Source: Archangium violaceum (GTDB lineage Bacteria > Myxococcota > Myxococcia > Myxococcales > Myxococcaceae). Taken from it: DNA of 64,000 nt. A program made the translations under genes and the position numbers. Shown one piece after another: positions 8,691-16,889 of the stretch (within the stretch, counting starts at the first letter, position 1; each line of letters begins with the position of its first letter). The stretch covers positions 3,684,501-3,748,500 of the forward strand of contig NZ_CP069338.1 in assembly GCF_016859125.1 (NCBI RefSeq). The letters run 5' to 3'. Below the pieces are notes generated by a model that saw nothing but the letters and a program-made list of their open reading frames with translations, was not told the origin of the DNA and ran no database searches.

Positions 8691-9074
8691 CTATGTGCTC
8701 CACTCATGTGGAGCGTTGAACTTCTGCGCGTCTTCCCAGGCCTGGGCATAGCGCTCGGTCGCGAGCTCCTTGAACCGGTCTTCGGCCGTGCGTTCCCCCC
8801 ATGACAGGACGCGGGCGATCTGCGGTTGTCTGTAGAACCCAGGTGCGATGTCCCAGCGAAGCCTGACGAAGAGGCGCATCGAAAAGACATCATCGATCCT
8901 GAACCGTGAGGCGAGATCGATGCTGTCATTGATCAACTGGAGGAGGTAGGGGCGTGGATGAATGAGCACGATGTCGGGGCGATACTCCGCGAGATGCTCT
9001 TCGATATCCCGGACCAGTAGCTCGCGCTGGTTCAGCACCATGCTGTGCAGTTGTGCCTGGGCCACCTTGAGCAT
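8691..9074 (-). CDS. Unknown 127-aa protein preceding the HNH toxin
   Basis: 127 aa, hydrophilic, no signal peptide or membrane helix. The core 'YLLQLINDSIDLASRFRIDD' then 'MRLFVRLRWDIAPGFYRQPQ' and 'ERTAEDRFKELATERYAQAW' is predicted mostly helical. I do not recognise a named family; short helical genes of this kind often sit just before toxin genes and act as loading factors or chaperones. It ends 17 bp before the toxin ATG at 8673, and its last codons overlap the alternative GTG start of the toxin, which suggests translational coupling. Function as an adaptor for the HNH toxin is inferred from position alone. Confidence 0.55.
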   Translation of the reverse strand: MLKVAQAQLHSMVLNQRELLVRDIEEHLAEYRPDIVLIHPRPYLLQLINDSIDLASRFRIDDVFSMRLFVRLRWDIAPGFYRQPQIARVLSWGERTAEDRFKELATERYAQAWEDAQKFNAPHEWST

Positions 9075-9110
9075 GGGGTTCTCGTCACACTCCTTCTCGA
9101 AGGGTGGTCC

Positions 9111-9941
9111 TCAGGGCCTCTGGGGCCGTGGAGCCGTCTTCGGCGCGTTGGGCGGCGGCCACTTGCCGGCTTCGCGCAGGGCATGCCCCTCGTCGGGGGT
9201 GGGCGCGGGCTTGGGAAAGCCGATCGCGTGGAGCCGCTCCAGCAGTAGCAACCGCTCCTTGTTCATCGGGCTGCGGTGGTCCCAGGCGGGGACGCTCCCC
9301 GCTCTTTCCGCCGTGAAGCCCAGGGTCGTCCCGAACGAGTCCATGACCCAGGGCGAGGCGCCTCGGTCGAGGAACTCGTTCACCAGGTCGAAACGCCTGG
9401 CCTGCGCCGTGGACAGCGCCACGGAGCCGCCGACACTCGAGGGCATGTCGAGTCTGGCTCCATGCTCGAGGTAGAAGTCCAGGGTCTTCCTGTTGCGGGT
9501 ATCCACCGCGACCTCGAGCAGGAGATCTCCACCGCCGTAGTTGTTGAGGTCCGCGCCCGCGGCGTGGAGGCGCTCGAGCCAATACAGGTCATCGAGCAGC
9601 GTGGCGGCGTACAGGGCCTGGCCGGCGATCTTCCCCTTGGGATCTCCCAGGGCGCCGTGCTCGAGCAGCGTATCGAGCGACTTCTTCTGGCGCGCGGCGA
9701 CGGCGATGCTCAGCCAGCTCGTGGCATCGCGGCCCACGGTCAGCGGCTCCACCTCGCCCGTCTCGAGCAGCCGCTCGATGGTCGGGACATCCCCTTCGGC
9801 GACCGCCCGCGCCATCTGCTTGTCGGCGGGCTTATCGAAATAGCTATCTGGCCCAGACACTGTCGCTCCTCCCTGTTTCGAACACCCACCCAACAATGAG
9901 AGCATGGCGGCCCAAGCCAGCCACGGCCATCGGCGCATCAT
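9111..9941 (-). CDS. Ankyrin-repeat lipoprotein, probable immunity protein for the VgrG lipase
   Basis: 276 aa. Lipoprotein signal at residues 1-20 with lipobox 'LLGGC'. About four to five ankyrin-like units follow: 'MARAVAEGDVPTIERLLETG', 'WLSIAVAARQKKSLDTLLEH', 'LYAATLLDDLYWLERLHAAG', 'LLEVAVDTRNRKTLDFYLEH', 'LSTAQARRFDLVNEFLDRG'. The tail is Pro-rich. It begins 11 bp after the stop of the lipase-bearing VgrG. Periplasmic ankyrin lipoproteins next to T6SS lipase effectors are known to protect the producer against its own phospholipase, so immunity is the likely job. The pairing is inferred from order and compartment, not shown. Confidence 0.75.
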   Translation of the reverse strand: MMRRWPWLAWAAMLSLLGGCSKQGGATVSGPDSYFDKPADKQMARAVAEGDVPTIERLLETGEVEPLTVGRDATSWLSIAVAARQKKSLDTLLEHGALGDPKGKIAGQALYAATLLDDLYWLERLHAAGADLNNYGGGDLLLEVAVDTRNRKTLDFYLEHGARLDMPSSVGGSVALSTAQARRFDLVNEFLDRGASPWVMDSFGTTLGFTAERAGSVPAWDHRSPMNKERLLLLERLHAIGFPKPAPTPDEGHALREAGKWPPPNAPKTAPRPQRP

Positions 9942-9952
9942 GGGTCACCCCT

Positions 9953-12900
9953 CTACCGCTTTCCAAGCTGGGCCTCGCACCCGTTGGCGACGTACGCGTT
10001 CTGCAGGGTCTCCCGGTGTTCTTCGAGGCTCTTCTTCACCTGGTCCATGCCATGGAGATCCACCCGGTACAGGACGGGGTCATACCAGGCGGACTTGAAG
10101 TCCTTGCTCGGTAGGATGTTCACGCGCCGGCCGGTGGCCTGGGGCAGCGTTCCGTCGACGAGCATCGCGGCCACCATTCCGCCAACGGGGCCTCCCAGCT
10201 TCGTGCCCGCGACGACGGCCCCTCCCTGGATCACCGCCCGGTTGTCCTGGACCCAGTTGAGGACCTCGCCTTCCACGACGTAGGCGTTGATGTTGGCAGC
10301 CGCGTTCGCCAGGTTCGCGCCACCCACCGTCTTCGGATGGACGCCGGCCGGGTTGAAGGTCGTCGTCCTGGCGCCGGTGACGACACCCGCGGCGGCCGCC
10401 ATGCCTCCACCCTTCGAGTGTCCGATGATCTCGAGATTGCCGGGTCCGACGGCGAGATCCAGGCGCTCGGCCAGCTTCTTGGCCTTCTCGTAGTGCTGGC
10501 TCTCCATGCCGGAGCCCTGGAGGAGGTTCTCCTTCCAGTCCTTGAAGCCCTCCTTGTTCTCGGTGCCGCGGAACGTGAGGTAGGTCTTCCCGCTCTGGTC
10601 CTGGTAGATGGCGGCGCGGTAGCTGGAGCCCTCGGGCTGCGTCAGGTCCTTGAGCTGCTGGTCGGAGAGGCGGCCCTTGAAGAGCGCCCGCAGCTGCTCC
10701 GGATCATCGCTGGGGCGGGTGAATCCGGGCGGGGGAGGGGGGATGGGTGCATCGGGCGCGCGGCTCGGGTCGTACCGGTTGTACACGTCCGCCGCGAGTC
10801 CGGCGCGGACGGTGGCCTGATCCATCTCGTCGATCTGGTTGGCCAGCTGCACGCACGTGACGGTGGGCTCGCGGGCCTGGAGGACCGACAGGGGCAGCAT
10901 GGTCGCCGCCAGTTTCATCGGCGCGACGGGGGCGAGCTCCGAGCCGCCCTGGGCCACCGCGAGACCGCTGGGCGGCCGGACCTTTCCATCGTCCGCCAGG
11001 GCCGGCACGGTGGGGACGGCCTCCACCGCGTCCTTGGGGGCGGTGGGGCTCACCCCACTTCCGGAGAGCGCCGAGCCACCGCTGTTGATCAACACCATCG
11101 TGCCCTTGATGGCGATACCGCTCGCGTCGATGGTGATGAAGCCACCGGGCCCCTGGACGGTGATTCCGGTCGCCGCCTCGATGACGATCTTGTTGGACTT
11201 GAGGTGGACCTCCTTGCCCGTCTCCACCGCGGTCACCTGACCCACCGAGGTGTGCTGGTCCTTGCCCACCTGCAGGGACTGGGTGCCGTCCACCTTCTCG
11301 ACGAGGCACTCCTTCACGTGCAGGTGGCTGTCCTTGTGCACCAACTCCGTGCGGTTGGATTTGATGACGATGTCCACGTCGCCCGCGCCGTCGATTCCAC
11401 CCACCAGCCGCTTCAGATTCCCGCCCACGTGCTCCTGGCTGTGGCGGTGCACCGTCAGGCTCTTGTCCCGGAACACCAGCTCGTTCTGGTCGCCGGCCTT
11501 CCCGTTCTTCCCCTGGCTGCCAATCGTCTGATGCCGGTCGTGCAGGATGTTCTCGAACGAGTCGTTCTTCACGTGCACGTCCATGTTCCGCTCGGCGTGC
11601 ATGAAGAACTGCTCCTTGTTCTTCTCGTCCTCGAAGCGCAGCTCGTTGTAGCCGTCGCCTCCCAGTGAGGAGTTGGATTTGATGGTGCTCTTGGTCTTTT
11701 CCGCGGGCAGCTCGTAGGGGACGAGGTTGGCGCCGTTGTACAGCCGGCCGGTGATGATGGGCCGATCCGGATCGCCCTCGATGAAGTCGACGATGACCTC
11801 CTGGCCGATGCGCGGGATGAACATCCGTCCCCACTGCTCACCGGCCCAGAGCTGGCTCACGCGAACCCAGCAGGAGCTGTTCTCGTCGAGCTTGCCCTGG
11901 CGGTCCCAGTGGAACTGGACCTTCACGCGGCCCCACTCGTCCACGTGGATTTCTTCCCCCGAGGGCCCCACCACCACCGCCGTCTGTCCACCCCGGACAT
12001 GCGGCCTGGGGGTCACCCGCGGGGGGCGGTACGGCACCTTCTCCGGGATGCACGTGAAGTGGTTGGAGTAGCTGAAATCCCCTGAGTCGGACTCCTCGTC
12101 CAGCGTCTGGGGCTGGCTGCCCGCGTGGCTCACGTGCGTGAGCAGGTAGCGGCCGTTGTAGTCCCCACGCGAGTGCTCCGCGAGCGTGAAGAGCCGCCCC
12201 GGCACCAGTCGCTCGCAATCACTCTGTCCCTGCCCCTGCACCCTCGAGGCCTGCCAGGCTTCCAGCCTCAGCCGGGCGATCGTCGCGCCCTTGGCCGAGG
12301 AGCCACGGCCGGGGTCCAGGTACTCGCCCGGATAGTCATACACCTCCAGGTCCGCATCCACCTCGGCCTCGTGTTTGGCCTCCATGGGCAGCCCGGGCTT
12401 CTTGTAGTTGAAGTCGCGCAGGCTCGTCCGTCCTGGCCGTACCTCCTGCACGCGGCGGAAGCGCGCCACGTGGTCTTCCAACACCACGCCACCGGTGGAG
12501 CGGCGGAAGGGCAGCTGCTGCGCGCCATCAATGGGCTTGAAGGCGGACTCCTTGTCGCCGAGCACCAGGATGTGTTTGTCCTCGTGGTGCTCGAAGAAAT
12601 AGAAGATGCCGTCCTCCTCCATGAGGCGGCTGGCGAAGGCCCAATCGGACTCGCGGTACTGCACGCAGTAGTCGCGGGGCTCGTAGGAGCCCATGAGGGA
12701 GAAGCGCACCTTGTCGGCGGGGACGCCGGCTGCCTCGAAGACCTTCTTGAGGATGGCGGGGGTGTCGAGCTTCTGGAAGATGCGGCAGTCGTGGCGGTGC
12801 TGGAGCCGCCACACCAGGGGCACCACCGTGGCCCGGTAGATGGCGAAGCGCGGCAGCTCGTTCACCTGCTCGAAGCGGCTGATGATTCCATTGAGATGGC

Positions 12901-13126
12901 GAAACCCCGCCTCTCCCCGGATCGCCAGCAGCGCCGACTTGCCCACCACCTGCGCGAAGTCGATGCCCTGGTTCTCGCAGGCGAGCTCCACCTGGAACTC
13001 GAACAGGCTCGACAGCCCCTCCGCGCCGGAGAAGCGGACCACCCGCATCGGCGCGTCGAAGCCTCCGATGTCGAACAGGAAGACAGGAGACCCGCCTATC
13101 TGGTGAACGTGTGCGCGAGCAACCAT
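9953..13126 (-). CDS. vgrG: Evolved VgrG: T6SS spike fused to a C-terminal lipase domain
   Basis: 1057 aa. Residues 1-~480 form the gp27/gp5-like VgrG core, with the OB-fold stretch 'GRMFIPRIGQEVIVDFIEGD'. Residues ~480-715 are the repetitive beta-helix ending in 'GGFITIDASGIAIKG'. Up to about residue 715 the protein is nearly the same as the neighbouring VgrG (14402-16555) and diverges just where that one stops. The extra ~340 residues include a proline linker ('PIPPPPPGF') and an alpha/beta-hydrolase domain with 'YLTFRGTENKEG' and the nucleophile elbow 'IIGHSKGGGMA' (Ser ~904), like class 3/Mbeg1-type lipases. It probably degrades phospholipids of target cells after T6SS delivery. The ankyrin lipoprotein downstream is the probable immunity protein. 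Confidence 0.92.
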   Translation of the reverse strand: MVARAHVHQIGGSPVFLFDIGGFDAPMRVVRFSGAEGLSSLFEFQVELACENQGIDFAQVVGKSALLAIRGEAGFRHLNGIISRFEQVNELPRFAIYRATVVPLVWRLQHRHDCRIFQKLDTPAILKKVFEAAGVPADKVRFSLMGSYEPRDYCVQYRESDWAFASRLMEEDGIFYFFEHHEDKHILVLGDKESAFKPIDGAQQLPFRRSTGGVVLEDHVARFRRVQEVRPGRTSLRDFNYKKPGLPMEAKHEAEVDADLEVYDYPGEYLDPGRGSSAKGATIARLRLEAWQASRVQGQGQSDCERLVPGRLFTLAEHSRGDYNGRYLLTHVSHAGSQPQTLDEESDSGDFSYSNHFTCIPEKVPYRPPRVTPRPHVRGGQTAVVVGPSGEEIHVDEWGRVKVQFHWDRQGKLDENSSCWVRVSQLWAGEQWGRMFIPRIGQEVIVDFIEGDPDRPIITGRLYNGANLVPYELPAEKTKSTIKSNSSLGGDGYNELRFEDEKNKEQFFMHAERNMDVHVKNDSFENILHDRHQTIGSQGKNGKAGDQNELVFRDKSLTVHRHSQEHVGGNLKRLVGGIDGAGDVDIVIKSNRTELVHKDSHLHVKECLVEKVDGTQSLQVGKDQHTSVGQVTAVETGKEVHLKSNKIVIEAATGITVQGPGGFITIDASGIAIKGTMVLINSGGSALSGSGVSPTAPKDAVEAVPTVPALADDGKVRPPSGLAVAQGGSELAPVAPMKLAATMLPLSVLQAREPTVTCVQLANQIDEMDQATVRAGLAADVYNRYDPSRAPDAPIPPPPPGFTRPSDDPEQLRALFKGRLSDQQLKDLTQPEGSSYRAAIYQDQSGKTYLTFRGTENKEGFKDWKENLLQGSGMESQHYEKAKKLAERLDLAVGPGNLEIIGHSKGGGMAAAAGVVTGARTTTFNPAGVHPKTVGGANLANAAANINAYVVEGEVLNWVQDNRAVIQGGAVVAGTKLGGPVGGMVAAMLVDGTLPQATGRRVNILPSKDFKSAWYDPVLYRVDLHGMDQVKKSLEEHRETLQNAYVANGCEAQLGKR
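10981..13126 (-). repeat. VgrG paralogue direct repeat, copy A
   Basis: The first ~715 codons of the lipase-bearing vgrG are repeated in the same orientation, about 3.4 kb away, by the vgrG at 14402-16555. Long identical stretches are visible, for example the block around 12540-12720 against 15970-16150. Homology ends around 10981, where the lipase extension begins. Confidence 0.8.
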
Positions 13127-13130
13127 GGTG

Positions 13131-13991
13131 TCAGCCCATTCTCGGATTGGAGGGGAATTCCATGAGCGTCCCGTTCGAGCCGCTGAGGATGAAGCGCTCG
13201 ATGTCCCCGAAGAACTCCTTCTTCGCCTCCGGGGGGCTCGTCGGGAGGAAGACGCTCAGGACGCGGGGATCATAGAAGCGGAAGTAGAGCCTGCCCTCGA
13301 CGTCCTCCGCCTCCACCATGAGGAACTTCCGGAGATGCCGCCGGACCTGGAGCAGGGGGACCGCGGTGGTGAAGTAGACGCCCCAGGCGTCCGTCCACCC
13401 CTCCTGCACGAGCGCTTCCAGCAGCCACGAGTCCTTCCGGGGCAGGCTCACCAGGAAGGGCGCCACGTCCGCCAACGCCACGCCCTGGGGTCCCTCGTAC
13501 AGGGAGTGGCATTCCTCCACCGACTCGTGCAACAGCTCGAGGATGCGCTCGGAGCGCGCCGCGTCGACAATGGCATACAGCGGGGCCTGTTGCTCGCGCA
13601 GCACCTCCAGGGCCCGGGCCTTGGCGGGGACCATTTCGGGCGGATCCGGCTGCTCGGGCTCACGCGGAGGGGTGGTCCGCTCGAGGTAGACCGAGAAGTC
13701 CGTCTGCCCCGCGCGCAGCCAGCTCCCGTTGAGGACCTCGCCGTCCTCCACCCGCTCGCCATCCAGCAGGACTCCCGAGGGGCTCTTCAGGTCATACATC
13801 CAGCCCCGTCTGCCGCTCCAGGCGATCTCGAAATGCTCTTCCGCCAGCTCCGGGTCGTGCGGCACCACCAGCCCCGCGGAGGAGCCCCGCCCCACCCGGA
13901 GCACCTTTCCGGGCTCGATGATGGCCTTGTGGTAGGCCATGGGTCCCCAGCGAACCTGGAGGATGGCGTGGCGCCTGGCTTCCGTGCTCAT
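13131..13991 (-). CDS. FHA-DUF4123 fusion, probable T6SS effector adaptor
   Basis: 286 aa from ATG 13991, which overlaps the PAAR stop by 4 bp (ATGA). Residues ~25-100 form an FHA domain ('KVLRVGRGSSAGLVVPHDPE', 'EEHFEIAW', 'YDLKSPSGVLLDGERV', 'LRAGQTDFSVYL'), a phosphothreonine-binding module. Residues ~130-275 match DUF4123 (Tap/TEC adaptor family): 'PLYAIVDAARSERILELLHE', 'VALADVAPFLVSLP', 'WGVYFTTAVPLLQVRRHLRK', 'YFRFYDPRVLSVFLP'. DUF4123 chaperones load effectors on their VgrG. The gene ends 4 bp before the lipase-VgrG start, so it most likely loads that spike or the HNH toxin. The FHA part suggests control by Ser/Thr phosphorylation, as in other T6SSs; this is inference. Confidence 0.88.
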   Translation of the reverse strand: MSTEARRHAILQVRWGPMAYHKAIIEPGKVLRVGRGSSAGLVVPHDPELAEEHFEIAWSGRRGWMYDLKSPSGVLLDGERVEDGEVLNGSWLRAGQTDFSVYLERTTPPREPEQPDPPEMVPAKARALEVLREQQAPLYAIVDAARSERILELLHESVEECHSLYEGPQGVALADVAPFLVSLPRKDSWLLEALVQEGWTDAWGVYFTTAVPLLQVRRHLRKFLMVEAEDVEGRLYFRFYDPRVLSVFLPTSPPEAKKEFFGDIERFILSGSNGTLMEFPSNPRMG

Positions 13992-14389
13992 TGGCCCTGC
14001 GCCTCGGCCTCCTGCTGCTTCCTTCGCTTCTCGCACTCCTCGCAGAAGGGGACGCCATCCCGCGCGGCGATGGTGATGGTCTGCCCCTGCGCGGACGAGC
14101 CGATGACCACCGTCGGGCAACCGGCCACGATGACGCCTCCGTGGGAGGTCGGGTCTCCGAGGCGGGCCGCGGGCTTGCCACCGATGATGACGGAGGACTC
14201 GCCCTGGGAGATGGAGTCCGATACGCCCGGGCCCGTGCACAGGAGCGAGTCACCGACCCGCGCCGCGGGCTGGTAGCCGATGAGGACGGTGCTCTCTCCC
14301 GAGGTCGTCGGGCCGCCCACGTGGGGAACGGGGCCCGGCTCCACCTTGGGGCAGACATGCACATCCGTGATTCGTGCGGCGGGAGGCAT
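13988..14389 (-). CDS. PAAR-domain spike-tip protein
   Basis: 133 aa. The PAAR pattern is clear: 'MPPAARITDVHVCPKVEPGP' with early Asp/His/Cys metal ligands, then repeated 'VLIGYQPAARVGDSLLCTGP', 'VIIGGKPAARLGDPTSHGG' and 'VVIGSSAQGQ', the last followed by 'PFCEECEKRRKQQEAEAQGQ'. PAAR proteins cap the VgrG trimer with a zinc-stabilised cone and may carry effectors. Here there is no toxin extension, only a short charged tail with a CxxC, so cargo is probably carried by the partner VgrG or the separate toxins. Lies between the plain VgrG (12 bp) and the adaptor (4-bp overlap). Confidence 0.92.
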   Translation of the reverse strand: MPPAARITDVHVCPKVEPGPVPHVGGPTTSGESTVLIGYQPAARVGDSLLCTGPGVSDSISQGESSVIIGGKPAARLGDPTSHGGVIVAGCPTVVIGSSAQGQTITIAARDGVPFCEECEKRRKQQEAEAQGQ

Positions 14390-14401
14390 GGGGGTCTCCT
14401 C

Positions 14402-16555
14402 TCAGGGAACGCTGCCGTCGTCCGCGGGGGTTGGCACGGTGGGCGTGGCCTCCACCGCGTCCGTGGGGGCGATGGGGCTGACACCGCTTCCGGAGAGCGC
14501 CGCGCCTCCGGTGTTGATCTGCACCAGCGTGCCCTTGATGGCGATGCCGCTCGCGTCGATGGTGATGAAGCCGCCGGGCCCCTTGATGGTGATGCCGCTC
14601 GTCGCCTCGATGACGATCTTGTCGGACTTGAGGTGGAGCTCCTTGCCCGACTCCAACGCGTGCAACCCAGCCACCTTCACGTGCAGATCCTTGTCGATCT
14701 GCAGCGAGTGCACGCCGTCCACCTTCTCATTGAGGTTCTGCTTGACGTGCAGGTGGCTGTCCTTGTGCACCAGCTCCATGCGGTTGGACTTGATGACGAT
14801 GTCCACGTCGCCCGCGCCGTCGATTCCACCCACCATCAGCTTCAGGTCCCCGCCCACGTGCTCCTGGCTGTGGCGGTGGACCGTCAGGCTCTTGTCCCGG
14901 AACACCAGCTCGTTCTGGTCGCCGACCTTTCCGTTCTTCCCCTGGCTGCCGATCGTCTGGTGCCGGTCGTGCAGGATGTTCTCGAACGAGTCGTTCTTCA
15001 CGTGCACGTCCATGTTCCGCTCGGCGTGCATGAAGATCTGCTCCTTCTTCTTCTCGTCCTCGAAGCGCAGCTCGTTGTAGCCGTTCCCCCCCTGCGAGGA
15101 GTTGGACTTGATGGTGCTCTTGGTCTTGTGCGCGGGCAGCTCGTAGGGGACGAGGTTGGCGCCGTTGTACACGCGCCCGATGATGAGCGGCCGGTCCGGG
15201 TCGCCCTCGATGAAGTCGACGATGACCTCCTGGCCGATGCGCGGGATGAACATGGCTCCCCAGCCCTCACCGGCCCAGAGCTGGCTCACGCGAACCCAGC
15301 AGGAGCTGTTCTCGTCGAGCTTGCCCTGGCGGTCCCAGTGGAACTGGACCTTCACGCGGCCCCACTCGTCCACGTGGATTTCTTCCCCCGAGGGCCCCAC
15401 CACCACCGCCGTCTGCACGCCCCGGACATACGGCCTGGGGGTCACCCGCGGGGGGCGGTACGGCACCTTCTCCGGGATGCACGTGAAGTGGTTGGAGTAG
15501 CTGAAATCCCCCTGCTCGGACTCCTCGTCCATCACCTGGGGTTGGGTGCCTTCATGGCTCACGTGCGTGAGCAGGTAGCGGCCGTTGTAGTCCGCCCGGG
15601 AGTGCTCCATGAGCGTGAAGAGCCGCCCCGGAGCCAGACGCTCGCAATCGCTCTCCCCTCGCCCCTCGAGCCTCGAGGCCTGCCAGGCCTCCAGCCGCAA
15701 CCGGGCGATCGTCGCGCCCTTGGCCGAGGAGCCGCGGCTGGGATCCTGGTACTCGCCCGGATAGTCATACACCTCCAGGTCCGCATCCACCTCGGCCTCG
15801 TGTTTGGCCTCCATGGGCAGCCCGGGCTTCTTGAAGTTGAAGTCGCGCAGGCTCGCCCGTCCCGAGCGCACCTCCTGCATGCGGCGGAAGCGCGCCACGT
15901 GGTCTTCCTCCACCACGTTGCCCGTGGAGCGGCGGAAGGGCAGCAGCTCCACGCCGTCGATGGGCTTGAGGGCGGACTCCTTGTCGCCGAGCACCAGGAT
16001 GTGTTTGTCCTCGTGGTGCTCGAAGAAATAGAAGATGCCGTCCTCCTCCATGAGGCGGCTGGCGAAGGCCCAGTCGGACTCGCGGTACTGCACGCAGTAG
16101 TCGCGGGGCTCGTAGGAGCCCATGAGGGAGAAGCGCACCTTGTCGGCGGGGACGCCAGCCGTCTCGAAGACCTTCTTGAGGATGGCGGGGGTGTCGAGCT
16201 TCTGGAAGATGCGGCAGTCGTGGCGGTGCTGGAGCCGCCACGCCAGGGGCACCACCGTGGCCCGGTAGATGGCGAAGCGCGGCAGCTCGTTCACCTGCTC
16301 GAAGCGGCTGACGATGCCGTTCACGTACCGGGGCGCCAGCTCACCATTGAGCGTCAGCACCCCCGGCTTGCCTACCACCTGGGTGAAGTCGAGGTCCTGG
16401 TTCTCGCAGGCGATCTCCACCTGGAACTCGAACAGGCTCGACAGCCCCTCCGAGCCGGAGAAGCGGACCACCCGCAGCTGCTCTCCCAGGCCCTGGATGT
16501 CGAACAGGAATAGAGGAGTTTCCCCCAGCAGGTGCACGAGTGCCCGAGCAACCAT
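14402..16555 (-). CDS. vgrG: VgrG spike protein without effector extension
   Basis: 717 aa from ATG 16555. Same core as the lipase-bearing paralogue: gp27-like domains, 'YEPRDYCVQYRESDWAFASR', OB-fold 'GAMFIPRIGQEVIVDFIEGD', the helix region 'VHKDSHLHVKQNLNEKVDGV' and 'GGFITIDASGIAIKG'. It stops after 'TPADDGSVP', at the point where the paralogue continues into a lipase. It trimerises as the puncturing spike at the tip of the T6SS tube. First gene of the minus-strand cluster, so the promoter should lie in 16556-16889. The paralogues differ mainly in the first 60 residues and in scattered substitutions, consistent with duplication and gene conversion. Confidence 0.93.
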   Translation of the reverse strand: MVARALVHLLGETPLFLFDIQGLGEQLRVVRFSGSEGLSSLFEFQVEIACENQDLDFTQVVGKPGVLTLNGELAPRYVNGIVSRFEQVNELPRFAIYRATVVPLAWRLQHRHDCRIFQKLDTPAILKKVFETAGVPADKVRFSLMGSYEPRDYCVQYRESDWAFASRLMEEDGIFYFFEHHEDKHILVLGDKESALKPIDGVELLPFRRSTGNVVEEDHVARFRRMQEVRSGRASLRDFNFKKPGLPMEAKHEAEVDADLEVYDYPGEYQDPSRGSSAKGATIARLRLEAWQASRLEGRGESDCERLAPGRLFTLMEHSRADYNGRYLLTHVSHEGTQPQVMDEESEQGDFSYSNHFTCIPEKVPYRPPRVTPRPYVRGVQTAVVVGPSGEEIHVDEWGRVKVQFHWDRQGKLDENSSCWVRVSQLWAGEGWGAMFIPRIGQEVIVDFIEGDPDRPLIIGRVYNGANLVPYELPAHKTKSTIKSNSSQGGNGYNELRFEDEKKKEQIFMHAERNMDVHVKNDSFENILHDRHQTIGSQGKNGKVGDQNELVFRDKSLTVHRHSQEHVGGDLKLMVGGIDGAGDVDIVIKSNRMELVHKDSHLHVKQNLNEKVDGVHSLQIDKDLHVKVAGLHALESGKELHLKSDKIVIEATSGITIKGPGGFITIDASGIAIKGTLVQINTGGAALSGSGVSPIAPTDAVEATPTVPTPADDGSVP
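14402..16555 (-). repeat. VgrG paralogue direct repeat, copy B
   Basis: Partner of 10981-13126, same orientation. The identical blocks span the coding sequence from the N-terminal third to the C-terminal beta-helix. Recombination between the copies would delete the PAAR and adaptor genes and leave a single vgrG. Confidence 0.8.
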
Positions 16556-16889
16556 GGCGCAACTCCATTCCGTGTAGAGCGGACCGGCTCGACCTCAGGG
16601 CCGCCCCCCGAGCCAGTGTGACGAACATGAGAGCGGGATTTTCTTCTCAGCTCTCAAAACCGGTGGTGTTGTGTAGCCAATATCCCCTGACGGAGCAAGC
16701 TTCATCAGGTTCTTGGAATTCAAGAATCCGGCGTTTCTTCCTGGTGTGCGGGTGGGTGTGCCGTGGCCCCGGTGTGCCTTCTCCACCGAGGCGCTCACTC
16801 CACCGCGTCGGTCTCGAGCGAACTGTGGGGGCTGGTGCGCCTGCGCTAGGCTGGCGGACGGGCCCGGGTTGGCCAGAGGAGCCACGCGC
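16556..16889. other. Divergent intergenic region between vgrG and the 3D-domain gene
   Basis: 334 bp without a convincing gene. It must hold the promoters of the minus-strand T6SS cluster and of the plus-strand gene at 16890. The stretch 16630-16740 is clearly more AT-rich than its surroundings. I could not identify a confident -35/-10, sigma-54 or operator motif. Confidence 0.5.

Noticed and set aside
10981-16555. Possible composite transposon bounded by the vgrG repeats
   Set aside because: No transposase, terminal inverted repeat or target duplication was seen; duplication of vgrG explains the pattern.
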